A stretch of DNA of 64,000 bases, from NCBI RefSeq assembly GCF_003312915.1, contig NZ_CP030261.1, positions 4,154,001 to 4,218,000 of the forward strand, given 5' to 3'. Positions 15,577 to 23,636 of this stretch are shown piece by piece. A model generated the notes under the pieces. It had not been told where the DNA came from and ran no database searches. It saw only the letters and a program-made list of their open reading frames with translations. Source of the stretch: Flavobacterium fluviale (GTDB lineage Bacteria; Bacteroidota; Bacteroidia; Flavobacteriales; Flavobacteriaceae). Each line of letters starts with the position of its first letter. Within the stretch, counting starts at the first letter, position 1. A program made the translations under genes and the position numbers.

Positions 15577-16737
15577 TCAATTCTCTCTAATTGTCTTATC
15601 AGGGGGACAGCCGCAATCTATTAGAATTTTATTTTCATAATCTTTAAATTCACTTAAATTATTGCTTTTTAAAACACCTAACCTTTCTAAAATGTCTTTA
15701 GAATAACCGTAACGGTATTTATTATTGTAATATCTATTATATGTCTCAACAATAGGATGAAAGACATCATAATAATTTTTATAATCTATAAATTGTTCAT
15801 TTGTCAGAATTTCCAATAATTCATTTGTAAAGTTGACATTGTAAATAGAATACTCGTACAATCCCTCTACTTTTGATTGTGGTTTAGTACTAATTTTGTT
15901 TTCATTCTTGGCTTCCGAAACTATCCTAAGAATAATGCTGTCACTAATTTTCGCAGCAGTTAAGGTTTCTTTTAATTGATTAATTTCTAATTCAAAAGGG
16001 TTAATTTTTCCCTTAATCCTCCTAAAAAGTTCAGCCTCTTGATTTTTAGTAAAGTTTTTAGTTGAAAGCCTTATTTGATTCATCAATGTTTTTAAAACTA
16101 GTGAGGTATCTTTAGGACAATTGTATTCAAAGGACTCATAATTATTTTTGAAATAGTCATGAATTTTTTCAAGGTTAAGATTTTCTCGTATTGAATCTAA
16201 ACGGTATCTTTCCTTATATTTATTAAATGATCCGTATTTCAAATCAAGATATTCGAAAGTTTGAGATTTATAGCCCTTATCGATTATAAAACTAACATTC
16301 TTATCTGACAGTAAGGGATTAAAATATTTACCATCGGTAGAAAAACTATCGGAGAAGTAAACAACGAAGAACTCTTTTTTCTCTTCATTAAATTTTAAGA
16401 TATCCTGAATAACTGGGGTATTTTCGAAAAACCTAGAATCTTTATTATTTATAAAAGCATACAAACGCCCTAGATAAAATATTAAAAAGTACTCTTTATT
16501 CTGGATTAATTTAACTTTATAATTTCTATCAAATTCTACTTTAAAAATTGGAAGAACCTGAGCTTTATTAAATAATTCTTCTTTATTAGCAATAGGGGCT
16601 ATTTTAGGTAATATTCCAGAACCTCGAGAATCCCTGTTTATTCTTTCAAACATCATTTGCTTCTGTATTTCTGTTTGTGCAGAAGTACAATAACTTATCT
16701 GAAAGCAGACAAGCAGCATAATTATTCTTTTAATCAT
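15577..16737 (-). CDS. Exported protein of unknown function
   Basis: A 386-residue protein with a clear signal peptide (MIKRIIMLLVCFQISYCTSAQ). The mature part is hydrophilic, rich in Lys, Asn, Tyr and Phe, with an N-terminal mixed region (ILPKIAPIANKEELFNK...), a middle Cys in YNCPKDTS, a helical stretch around residues 225-290, a Tyr-rich segment (ETYNRYYNNKYRYGYS) and a CGCPPDK near the C-terminus. I recognise no family or catalytic motif. It stands alone after a 168-base gap from modA and is read in the same direction as its neighbours. Probably a periplasmic or surface protein of a narrow lineage. Confidence 0.6.
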   Translation of the reverse strand: MIKRIIMLLVCFQISYCTSAQTEIQKQMMFERINRDSRGSGILPKIAPIANKEELFNKAQVLPIFKVEFDRNYKVKLIQNKEYFLIFYLGRLYAFINNKDSRFFENTPVIQDILKFNEEKKEFFVVYFSDSFSTDGKYFNPLLSDKNVSFIIDKGYKSQTFEYLDLKYGSFNKYKERYRLDSIRENLNLEKIHDYFKNNYESFEYNCPKDTSLVLKTLMNQIRLSTKNFTKNQEAELFRRIKGKINPFELEINQLKETLTAAKISDSIILRIVSEAKNENKISTKPQSKVEGLYEYSIYNVNFTNELLEILTNEQFIDYKNYYDVFHPIVETYNRYYNNKYRYGYSKDILERLGVLKSNNLSEFKDYENKILIDCGCPPDKTIREN

Positions 16738-16798
16738 TTAACGCGTTAATTAATTTGGGTTGCTGGTAACCATAAATTGTTTTGAAAATATTTTTTAA

Positions 16799-18193
16799 TT
16801 AAAGCGATTTACTTTTAAAAACGATTAATTTTTCTCTGGTCATTTCGTTGATAGTATATGAAATTCCACCCATACCTAAACCAGAAGAATCTCTTCCGCC
16901 AAATGGCATCCAGTCTACCCTAAAAGCTGTATTATCATTTATCATGACAGCAGTAGCGTTTAATTTCTTTGAAGTTTCTAATGCTGCATCTATATTTTTT
17001 GTGAAAACGGCCGCTTGAAAATGCACTTCTAAGGCATTGGCTTTTTTTATAGCTTCATCTCTATTTGTAAAAGGATAGATACAGACAATTGGACCAAAAA
17101 TCTCATTGGTAGATACTTTCGATTTTTCTGAAGGATTAAACAAGATTGTAGGTTCAAAACAAGTATCAGAAATACGTTTTCCTCCTGTAATTAGTTTTGC
17201 ACCTTCTTCAACAGCTTCGTTAACCCACTCTTCCACCCTATTTACTTCTTTTGGTGTAATAAGCGGTCCTACATCTGTTGTTTCTTCAAACGGATTCCCA
17301 ACAATTAATTTATTGGTTTGCTCTGAAAACTGCTGAATAAAACGGTCACAAATTTCCTCATTTACATAAACCTTTTGAACCGAAACGCAAACCTGCCCCG
17401 CGTGGTAAAAACCGCCTTTTACCAAATCTGGAATCATTTCGCTAAAATCGGCATCACTTTCTACAATTACCGGCGCTGCTCCTCCGTGTTCCAATGCGCA
17501 TCTCGTACCAGGAGGTAATTTGCTTTTTAGGTGCCACCCCACTTTTGCCGAACCAATAAAAGTCAAAAAATGAACTCTCGAATCTGTAACCAGTTTTTCT
17601 GCCATTTCATTATCACATAATATCACTTGAAGCCAGCCTTCTGGCAAACCAGCTTCTTTTAAAATAGCAGCCAATGCAAGACCTGATAATGGTGTATTAC
17701 TTGAAGGTTTAAATATTACGGGGCAACCTGCAGCGATTGCAGTAGCAATTTGATGGACTGCCAAATTTAACGGATGATTAAAAGCGCTAACAGCCGCAAC
17801 TACCCCAATAGGTTCTCTTGTTGTAAAAGCAATTCTCTTTAACGAGGCTTCGGTAAGTCCCATTGGGATTTGTTCTCCTTTTAGCTGCGATATATGTTCT
17901 GTCGCCAGTTTTACGCCTTTTATTGCTCTAAGTATTTCCGCTTTTGAATCTTTATAAGGTTTAGCGCCTTCGCTAATTGCCAGATGTATTAGTTCTTCGC
18001 TCCTTTCATTCATTATAGAAGCTGCTTTTTCTAATATTTCAATTCTTTTGAAAGGAGCTATCCAATTAGATTGATCATTAAACAAGCTTTCTGCTGTGTT
18101 TAAAATAGTTTCAATAGCATTGTGATCTAGCAGCGGTAATTCTTTTACCAGACTTTGATCGTATGGGAATAGTATTTTTGTGGTGTTTTCCAT
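16799..18193 (-). CDS. NAD(P)-dependent aldehyde dehydrogenase
   Basis: An ALDH-superfamily enzyme of 464 residues from the ATG at 18193 (MENTTKILFPYD); an in-frame ATG at 18217 would add eight residues. Motifs: cofactor-binding FKPSSNTP and FIGSAKVG, general base in ALEHGGAAPVIVE, catalytic Cys in HAGQVCVS, and EIFGPIVCIYPF. It would oxidise an aldehyde to the acid in the cytoplasm. The subfamily resembles lactaldehyde and phosphonoacetaldehyde-type dehydrogenases, but the substrate cannot be read. It follows the ABM monooxygenase and DJ-1/PfpI genes with ~65-100 base gaps, suggesting one stress or detoxification unit. Confidence 0.9.
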   Translation of the reverse strand: MENTTKILFPYDQSLVKELPLLDHNAIETILNTAESLFNDQSNWIAPFKRIEILEKAASIMNERSEELIHLAISEGAKPYKDSKAEILRAIKGVKLATEHISQLKGEQIPMGLTEASLKRIAFTTREPIGVVAAVSAFNHPLNLAVHQIATAIAAGCPVIFKPSSNTPLSGLALAAILKEAGLPEGWLQVILCDNEMAEKLVTDSRVHFLTFIGSAKVGWHLKSKLPPGTRCALEHGGAAPVIVESDADFSEMIPDLVKGGFYHAGQVCVSVQKVYVNEEICDRFIQQFSEQTNKLIVGNPFEETTDVGPLITPKEVNRVEEWVNEAVEEGAKLITGGKRISDTCFEPTILFNPSEKSKVSTNEIFGPIVCIYPFTNRDEAIKKANALEVHFQAAVFTKNIDAALETSKKLNATAVMINDNTAFRVDWMPFGGRDSSGLGMGGISYTINEMTREKLIVFKSKSL

Positions 18194-18291
18194 AATTATT
18201 TTTTTATACATGAACATTAAATTTCATGATATGCACCTTAAATTTAATCAATTTATCAAGTATTACAATGGCTTAATCTGCAATAATTGAA

Positions 18292-18597
18292 TTAATATTC
18301 CAAAGGCTTGGCTAAAACAATTTCTCTATTTTCTAATAAAGGGACAATTTTTCCTAAAACAACATCCTGAAAATGTGCCGAATTTCTATGTTCTGTTACA
18401 GCAGATTCATTAATATATCCTTCAAACAATATTAGGGTATTGAGATCTGAATTACTTTGATGAATTTTATAAAACAAGTTACCTTCTTCTTTAATACTTT
18501 CATCGTGAACTGTTTGAAGCAAATTTAAGACGTTTTCAATTTGACCTTCTTTTACTTTCCATGTTGCGAAAACATGAACTTGATTTTGATTTTCCAT
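18292..18597 (-). CDS. ABM-family monooxygenase (YgiN-like)
   Basis: A 101-residue single-domain protein of the antibiotic-biosynthesis-monooxygenase dimeric ferredoxin-like fold. It shows VHVFATWKVKEGQIENVLNL, then EEGNLFYKIHQS, LILFEGYINESAV and the His pair in EHRNSAHFQ, as in small quinol monooxygenases. The enzymes are cofactor-free and often act on quinols or electrophiles. It lies between the DJ-1/PfpI gene and the aldehyde dehydrogenase gene, which fits protection from reactive electrophiles. Confidence 0.82.
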   Translation of the reverse strand: MENQNQVHVFATWKVKEGQIENVLNLLQTVHDESIKEEGNLFYKIHQSNSDLNTLILFEGYINESAVTEHRNSAHFQDVVLGKIVPLLENREIVLAKPLEY

Positions 18598-18655
18598 TCC
18601 TTTATATTTTTTTAAATTCCTACGAATTTTGAGTTTTATTTATATTTAAAATTAT

Positions 18656-19336
18656 TTAGTTTTTAGGTGATTCTAAAATAGAAATCATTTTTTCTGCTAC
18701 ACCTTTTGCAGAAGCAGGATTTTGTCCAGTAACCAAATTCCCATCAGCAATACTGTGTGCCGACCAATTTGCAGCTGCATGAAATTTTGCACCTTGTTTC
18801 GTTAAAGCCGTTTCTAACAAGAACGGAACATCATTAATAGCATATCCATTTTCTTCTTCATCTGTAAAAGAAGTGATATTCCTGCCGTTCACCAGATACG
18901 AACCGTTAGTCAGTTTAACATTTAGTAAAGATACTGGTCCGTGACAAACTGCGCCAATAACAGCATTGCGCTCATAAGTTTCTTTAATAACTTGTTTTAG
19001 GACTTCGTTTTCGTGCATATCAACCATTGGTGCTAATCCGCCAGGAATAAATAGTGCATCATATTTATTTACCTCAACATTTAATAATTTAACGGCTTTG
19101 TGCATGTCTTCCCATCCTTTACCAGTTAGAAAAGCAAGATTGTCTGGATCATTGGCTAAACTAAGAGCATCTAAATAAGGTGTTTCACCTGTTAAACTGG
19201 CAAAGTCAATTTCGTAACCCGCTTTATCAAATTCCGCATAAGGATGTGCAACTTCGGGAAGAAAAGTTCCTGTTCTTCTGTTATTTGGACCAATTGCATT
19301 GGCATTCGATACGATAATTAAAATTCTCTTTTTCAT
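18656..19336 (-). CDS. DJ-1/PfpI-family protein (Hsp31-like, putative glyoxalase III or deglycase)
   Basis: A 226-residue class I glutamine-amidotransferase-like protein. It has the nucleophile elbow AVCHGPVSLLN with the reactive Cys near residue 134, an acidic partner early in the chain (AHPYAEFDKAGYEIDFAS), FIPGGLAPMVDMHEN, and the close TGQNPASAKGVAEKMI. Members of this subgroup act on methylglyoxal or as chaperones. It is the first gene of a probable operon with the ABM monooxygenase and aldehyde dehydrogenase. A CRP-like palindrome lies 88-113 bases before its ATG, right after the Crp-family gene. Confidence 0.88.
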   Translation of the reverse strand: MKKRILIIVSNANAIGPNNRRTGTFLPEVAHPYAEFDKAGYEIDFASLTGETPYLDALSLANDPDNLAFLTGKGWEDMHKAVKLLNVEVNKYDALFIPGGLAPMVDMHENEVLKQVIKETYERNAVIGAVCHGPVSLLNVKLTNGSYLVNGRNITSFTDEEENGYAINDVPFLLETALTKQGAKFHAAANWSAHSIADGNLVTGQNPASAKGVAEKMISILESPKN

Positions 19337-19423
19337 TTCTGTAATTTTTAAGTTGGTAATAAATTATTTATAAGGCAAATTTATACCAGCACGCCTCCTC
19401 AATGCGAGGAGCGAAATCACAAA

Positions 19424-19449
19424 AAAAGTGTGACGAAAATCACACTTTT
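19424..19449. promoter_or_regulatory. CRP-type palindrome TGTGA-N6-TCACA before the DJ-1/PfpI gene
   Basis: AAAAGTGTGA, spacer CGAAAA, TCACACTTTT: 10-bp perfect arms that contain the exact E. coli CRP consensus TGTGA-N6-TCACA (19429-19444). It lies between a Crp-family gene and its downstream neighbour. On the minus strand the right arm runs into seven T, so it could also serve as a terminator for the regulator gene. A second exact site at 37231-37246 in the same arrangement supports the operator reading. Confidence 0.65.
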
Positions 19450-19465
19450 AGAATTATAGAGATTA

Positions 19466-20035
19466 TTATTTGTTATTAGAGTAAAGTCTGCTGAGGGTTT
19501 CACGGCTTACACCCAGATATTCTGCAATATATTTTTTGGGAATTTTTTGCATCAGATTCGGATAAAGGTCAGCAAATTCTTTATAGCGCTGCTGCGGATT
19601 ATTTGAAAGTAAGGAAACTATTCTTTGCTGAAGAGCCATATAACCTTTGGTTAATTTTACTCTAAAAAAGTGTTCCATTTTATGAAGTGCAGTCGAGAGC
19701 TGTTCTCTTCCTTCGAGTGTGAGGCATAAAACTTCCCCAGGTTCCATGCAGACTACATACATGTTTGAAGGTTTTTGATTGAAATATGCAATGTAATCTG
19801 ACATCCACCAATTTTCTGTAGCAAATTGTACAATGTGTTCTTTTCCGTCGTCATCCAGATAAAACACTCGAAAAATACCACTCATAATGATGTATTCATA
19901 TTTTGCATCATCTCCCTGCTGAATCAAATATTGATGTTTTAAAACCTTTCGTACTGTAAAATAGGGTTTAATAGATTCAAACTCAGAATCACTGATTGAT
20001 ATAATTTCTTCAATATGTTTTCTAAGTTTTTCCAT
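19466..20035 (-). CDS. Crp/Fnr-family transcription regulator
   Basis: A 189-residue regulator with an N-terminal cyclic-nucleotide-binding-like beta barrel (~25-115; YLIQQGDDAKYEYIIMSG, then GKEHIVQFATENWW) and a C-terminal HTH (KKYIAEYLGVSRETLSRLY). The barrel lacks the phosphate-binding Arg-Ser pair of true cAMP receptors, so the effector is probably not cAMP. The recognition helix keeps Arg178, Glu179 and Arg183 in the spacing by which E. coli CRP contacts TGTGA. A perfect TGTGA-N6-TCACA site sits just downstream, before the DJ-1/PfpI gene, its likely target. A paralogue lies at 37258-37827. Confidence 0.92.
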   Translation of the reverse strand: MEKLRKHIEEIISISDSEFESIKPYFTVRKVLKHQYLIQQGDDAKYEYIIMSGIFRVFYLDDDGKEHIVQFATENWWMSDYIAYFNQKPSNMYVVCMEPGEVLCLTLEGREQLSTALHKMEHFFRVKLTKGYMALQQRIVSLLSNNPQQRYKEFADLYPNLMQKIPKKYIAEYLGVSRETLSRLYSNNK

Positions 20036-20118
20036 AGTTTTTATCTTTTCAAATATAGATGATTTATAAGGCTTATAAATAGATTACAAATTTTTCGAAC
20101 AATAATCTTTTCAATTAA

Positions 20119-21498
20119 TTAGAGTTTTTTTTGTGTTTTTAGCGGTAAAATAAATTTGAAAGTACTTCCTTTGCCAAGTTTGCTTTCGGCCCAAATCTGT
20201 CCCTGATGTTTTTTAATAAATTCACTGCAAAGTAATAACCCTAATCCGTTTCCACTTTCATTTTCAGTTCCTTTTTGGATCACTTTCTCATTAATTTTAA
20301 ACAATTTTTCTTTTATACTGTCTGGAATTCCGATACCATTATCTGTAATCGAAACTTCTACTTTTTGATTAATCCGCTTCATTGTTAGTACAATTTCACC
20401 TTGCTGATCTGTAAATTTAATTGCGTTTGTAAGCAGGTTTCTTAAGACAGTATCAATCATATCTTTATCGAGCTCAGCTTTGATAATTTCTGCTGATTCA
20501 AACTTTAAATTGATATTTTTATTTAATGCGGCGTTTCTATTAATTTCGACATTTTCCTCAATTAATTGATTTAAAATTACTTCTTTCGGATTATATTCCA
20601 TCATACCTGTCTGCATTTTGGACCAGTCTAAAAGATTCTCCAGCAGTTTATAAATGTTTTTATTCGATTCATGAAGCATTCCTGTAATTTCCTTGATTTC
20701 TTCGCGGCTGTATCCATCGATTTCCTCAGCCATTATTTCAGACAAGGCAAGCGATGATCCTAGCGGACCTTTTAAATCATGGGCAATTATGGAAAAGAAT
20801 AAATTTTTATCCTTTAGTAATTTCTGTATTTTAACATCTTGTTTCTCTTTTACCAATAAAAGAAATCCGACTGTTCCAATAAGGGTCAGTAAGAACAAAC
20901 CAATGTTATACAAACTGTCAAAATTACTTTGACGGAAAAAATATTTTTGAGGATTTATAAAACTGTAAACTGCTCGCAAGAAGATTAAAATTTCGAACGA
21001 AACATAGCAAAACAAATAAAAAATACGGAATAAATTATTTCCTTTTGCTCTAAAATAAACTATCGTTGGCGGTAAATAAATGGCAAATATGGCAAGGGAC
21101 ATAATAACAACCCGAGTATTAATAGTTGCTCCCATCAATGTGGCACTATTAAAAACCAGCATTCCAATAACGGTGATCAAGATTTGTAAGCGATAATACC
21201 AATTGTTCTTGGCCCTGTTCATAGATATTATCGCAATCGTTTCGTAACAACAGCCTGATAAAATAATAGTATTGGCCATATTGATAGAAAGGAAATCCGG
21301 AACTATGTTTCTTAAAAAAATGAATACCCATCCAACCGTCAGTAATATTTTTCCGTATCCAAATAGCAGTAGTTTTTTTCTATTCTCGAGCGTTGCATAT
21401 GACAAAGAGTAACTAAAAATCAAAATGCAGATAAAAAGGTTTCCCCAAAAATATAGAAGAAAAACGGTTTTAGGATCTAGGGGCAGAAATTGGAACAT
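20119..21498 (-). CDS. Membrane sensor histidine kinase
   Basis: A histidine kinase of ~459 residues from the ATG at 21498 (an ATG at 21540 would add 14). The first ~215 residues hold about seven hydrophobic segments, so the sensor is embedded in the membrane rather than periplasmic. The kinase part has the H-box FFSIIAHDLKGPLGSS, the N-box NLLTNAIKFT, G1 ITDNGIGIP and G2 NGLGLLLCSEF, all intact. No response regulator lies beside it, so its partner is elsewhere. It is 83 bases upstream of the Crp-family gene in the same direction; a link is possible but not shown. Confidence 0.9.
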   Translation of the reverse strand: MFQFLPLDPKTVFLLYFWGNLFICILIFSYSLSYATLENRKKLLLFGYGKILLTVGWVFIFLRNIVPDFLSINMANTIILSGCCYETIAIISMNRAKNNWYYRLQILITVIGMLVFNSATLMGATINTRVVIMSLAIFAIYLPPTIVYFRAKGNNLFRIFYLFCYVSFEILIFLRAVYSFINPQKYFFRQSNFDSLYNIGLFLLTLIGTVGFLLLVKEKQDVKIQKLLKDKNLFFSIIAHDLKGPLGSSLALSEIMAEEIDGYSREEIKEITGMLHESNKNIYKLLENLLDWSKMQTGMMEYNPKEVILNQLIEENVEINRNAALNKNINLKFESAEIIKAELDKDMIDTVLRNLLTNAIKFTDQQGEIVLTMKRINQKVEVSITDNGIGIPDSIKEKLFKINEKVIQKGTENESGNGLGLLLCSEFIKKHQGQIWAESKLGKGSTFKFILPLKTQKKL

Positions 21499-21757
21499 TA
21501 TAGCGTTTCGAATATTAAAAAACTGACTGCAAATATACAAATTCCCAGTGTAATCAATACTTCTCGGGTTTTTTTAGAAAAATTTGCTTCTTTTTCTACT
21601 CCAAATTATTGGTAACGATTATGGAAATTCGATTTCAAAAAGGGATTATAATTTACAAAAAAGTAGTACAAAAAAGATTTTAACCAACAATGGTCTCACT
21701 TCAAAGTCATTTGTGCAATTTTCTGATTTTTGATACATTCTTAAAATTCTATTATAT

Positions 21758-21790
21758 TAAAAAGGTGCCTGACTATCAAGCACCTTATGT
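21758..21790 (-). terminator. Terminator after the aldo/keto reductase gene
   Basis: A 7-bp stem AAGGTGC/GCACCTT with an 11-base loop. Read on the minus strand it is followed by a T run, 40-70 bases past the reductase stop. The rest of 21499-21831 shows nothing recognisable. Confidence 0.65.
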
Positions 21791-21831
21791 AATACGATTT
21801 ATTCGCATTGCTATTTTTGAAATCAAAATTC

Positions 21832-22950
21832 TTATTTATCACCAGGAACTGGAGCATTTTCTGCAATAAGTTTTTCGTGTTTTAGTTCTTCCCAAAATGC
21901 TTTAGGGATTGAAGCCTTAAAAGAATCTGCATTGGCAGTTACCTGTTCTGGATTCCAAGCACCGGGAATAACAGCCGAAACAACTTTCGGCGCAGCCGAA
22001 AACTGAAGTGCCGCGGTACGAAGATCAATACCGTGCCCTTTCGATACAGTCAGTAATTTATCTCTCTTTTCGATTACACCTTCAGGAAATGTTCCTGAAT
22101 AATCGTATCGCTCCACACCTGCCAAAAAACCTGCATTCAACGGAGCACCCACAACTATAGAAATGTCTCGTTTTTCACAAGCTGGAAATAATTTATTCAA
22201 AGCATCTTCATGTTTGATCAGCGAATATTGTGTTGCCGAAAGAAAGATATCCGGATCTGCTTCTTCAATTGCTTTTAATGCTGGTTCAAGAGTGTTTACA
22301 CCAAAACCCCAAGCTTTTATAATTCCTTCCTCACGCATTTTGGTTAATTCTGGAATCGCCCCTTTCATTGCTTCATCAAAATATTGAAGCCAGTTGTCTT
22401 TCATATCTTGATTATCCGGCGATAAATCATGTATATAAACAATATCCAAATAAGGAACACCTAAGCGCTGTAAACTATCTTCAATACTTCTTCGAGTTCC
22501 TGCTGCCGAATAATCATAGCGGTAAGAAAAATTAAGTTTGCCTTTCCATAAGCCTTTTTCAAGTTTAAAATCTTTGTCTGGTGTAAGCAGACGTCCCACT
22601 TTTGTAGAAAGGGTATATTCTTCGCGTTTTTTGTTTCTAAGGAAATGTCCGAAACGGCGTTCACTCAATCCTAATCCGTACCATGGCGACGTATCAAAAT
22701 AGCGAACACCACTGTTCCATGCTGCTTCCAATGCTGCTGTAACACTTGTATCGGGATTTTCATGAAATCCGTTTCCTGCTGCAACGCCTCCTAATCCCGA
22801 AACAGTGAGCGGGCGGTAACGTTTGTTTTTAATATCATTTTCTTTCATAACAGTTTTATTTAAAAAATTTCCGAAGGACGGTAATGACACAGAAAAAACT
22901 GCTGCCGTTACCGCCAAAGTTGACTGAGTTACAAATTTCCGTCTATCCAT
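21832..22950 (-). CDS. Aldo/keto reductase with a Tat-like export signal
   Basis: A 372-residue aldo/keto reductase resembling the L-fucose / D-threo-aldose 1-dehydrogenase group (LTVSGLGGVAAGNGF, YFDTSPWYGLGLSERRFG). The catalytic tetrad is visible: Asp and Tyr in DTSPWYG, Lys in STKVGR, His in VYIHD. The N-terminus is MDRRKFVTQSTLAVTAAVFS, a twin-Arg motif plus hydrophobic stretch, so it is probably exported folded with its cofactor by Tat. That is unusual for an NAD(P)-dependent enzyme. It lies 108 bases after the unknown exported protein and may be the last gene of the mannosidase locus. Confidence 0.88.
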   Translation of the reverse strand: MDRRKFVTQSTLAVTAAVFSVSLPSFGNFLNKTVMKENDIKNKRYRPLTVSGLGGVAAGNGFHENPDTSVTAALEAAWNSGVRYFDTSPWYGLGLSERRFGHFLRNKKREEYTLSTKVGRLLTPDKDFKLEKGLWKGKLNFSYRYDYSAAGTRRSIEDSLQRLGVPYLDIVYIHDLSPDNQDMKDNWLQYFDEAMKGAIPELTKMREEGIIKAWGFGVNTLEPALKAIEEADPDIFLSATQYSLIKHEDALNKLFPACEKRDISIVVGAPLNAGFLAGVERYDYSGTFPEGVIEKRDKLLTVSKGHGIDLRTAALQFSAAPKVVSAVIPGAWNPEQVTANADSFKASIPKAFWEELKHEKLIAENAPVPGDK

Positions 22951-23057
22951 GGCTTTAATAGTATAAGATTACAATCCTAAAATTACATTATTAACAGCTG
23001 TTATTTAAGGATTTGAAAAATTATTGCAAGAGTAACACAGCATTTTAGTCTAAGAAA

Positions 23058-23636
23058 TTAGTTATTAACTGTTTTAACCAAGGTAAAATTTATACCTAAC
23101 GGATTTTTGTTCATTTTACAGATTAATGGAAAATCAGGATTTTTGACGATCCACATTTCCGTTTGATCTATTTGTGCTGCAACGTGAAATGCTTCAAGCT
23201 GTTTTCCGTCAATAAAAAAACTTTCTTTATCTTCTGTCTTTTGCAAAACATAAGTGGTGTTATTGTAGATGAAAGTTTGATTTTTAATTAAATCCTGATA
23301 CGCTGATCTTGAAATCATAAAAAAGGTTTCTGTTGGTTTTAAGTTTAAAACCGGCGCATATTCCCCTTGATTATAACTTAACGCATTTCCGTTTTTTAAT
23401 GCTTCTGGCAGTATAACAATACTGCTTTTTACGCCTCTGGTTTCTAATTTGAATGTAATCGTATCACCAGCAGTTTTAGCAGTAAGAGACAAAGCTCTGG
23501 TCTGGCCGTGAAGTTTGCATACATAATGGAGTTCTGTATTATTTTTAATCGATGGAATATAATTTTGTGAGTTCCCAATGTGCCAGATCGCACAGAAAAG
23601 AATGCATATAATTACTTTTTTCATGTTATTAGTCAT
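23058..23636 (-). CDS. Exported protein of unknown function in the GH92 locus
   Basis: A 192-residue protein with a signal peptide (KKVIICILFCAIWHIGNSQ). The mature part is mostly beta in character, with NNTELHYVCKLHGQTRALSL, a lipocalin-like run of strands and the close ICKMNKNPLGINFTLVKTV. The lay-out recalls DUF3108-type periplasmic beta barrels, but I cannot place it firmly. Its ATG shares a base with the GH92 stop codon, so the two are translationally coupled and probably work on the same substrate. Confidence 0.65.
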   Translation of the reverse strand: MTNNMKKVIICILFCAIWHIGNSQNYIPSIKNNTELHYVCKLHGQTRALSLTAKTAGDTITFKLETRGVKSSIVILPEALKNGNALSYNQGEYAPVLNLKPTETFFMISRSAYQDLIKNQTFIYNNTTYVLQKTEDKESFFIDGKQLEAFHVAAQIDQTEMWIVKNPDFPLICKMNKNPLGINFTLVKTVNN

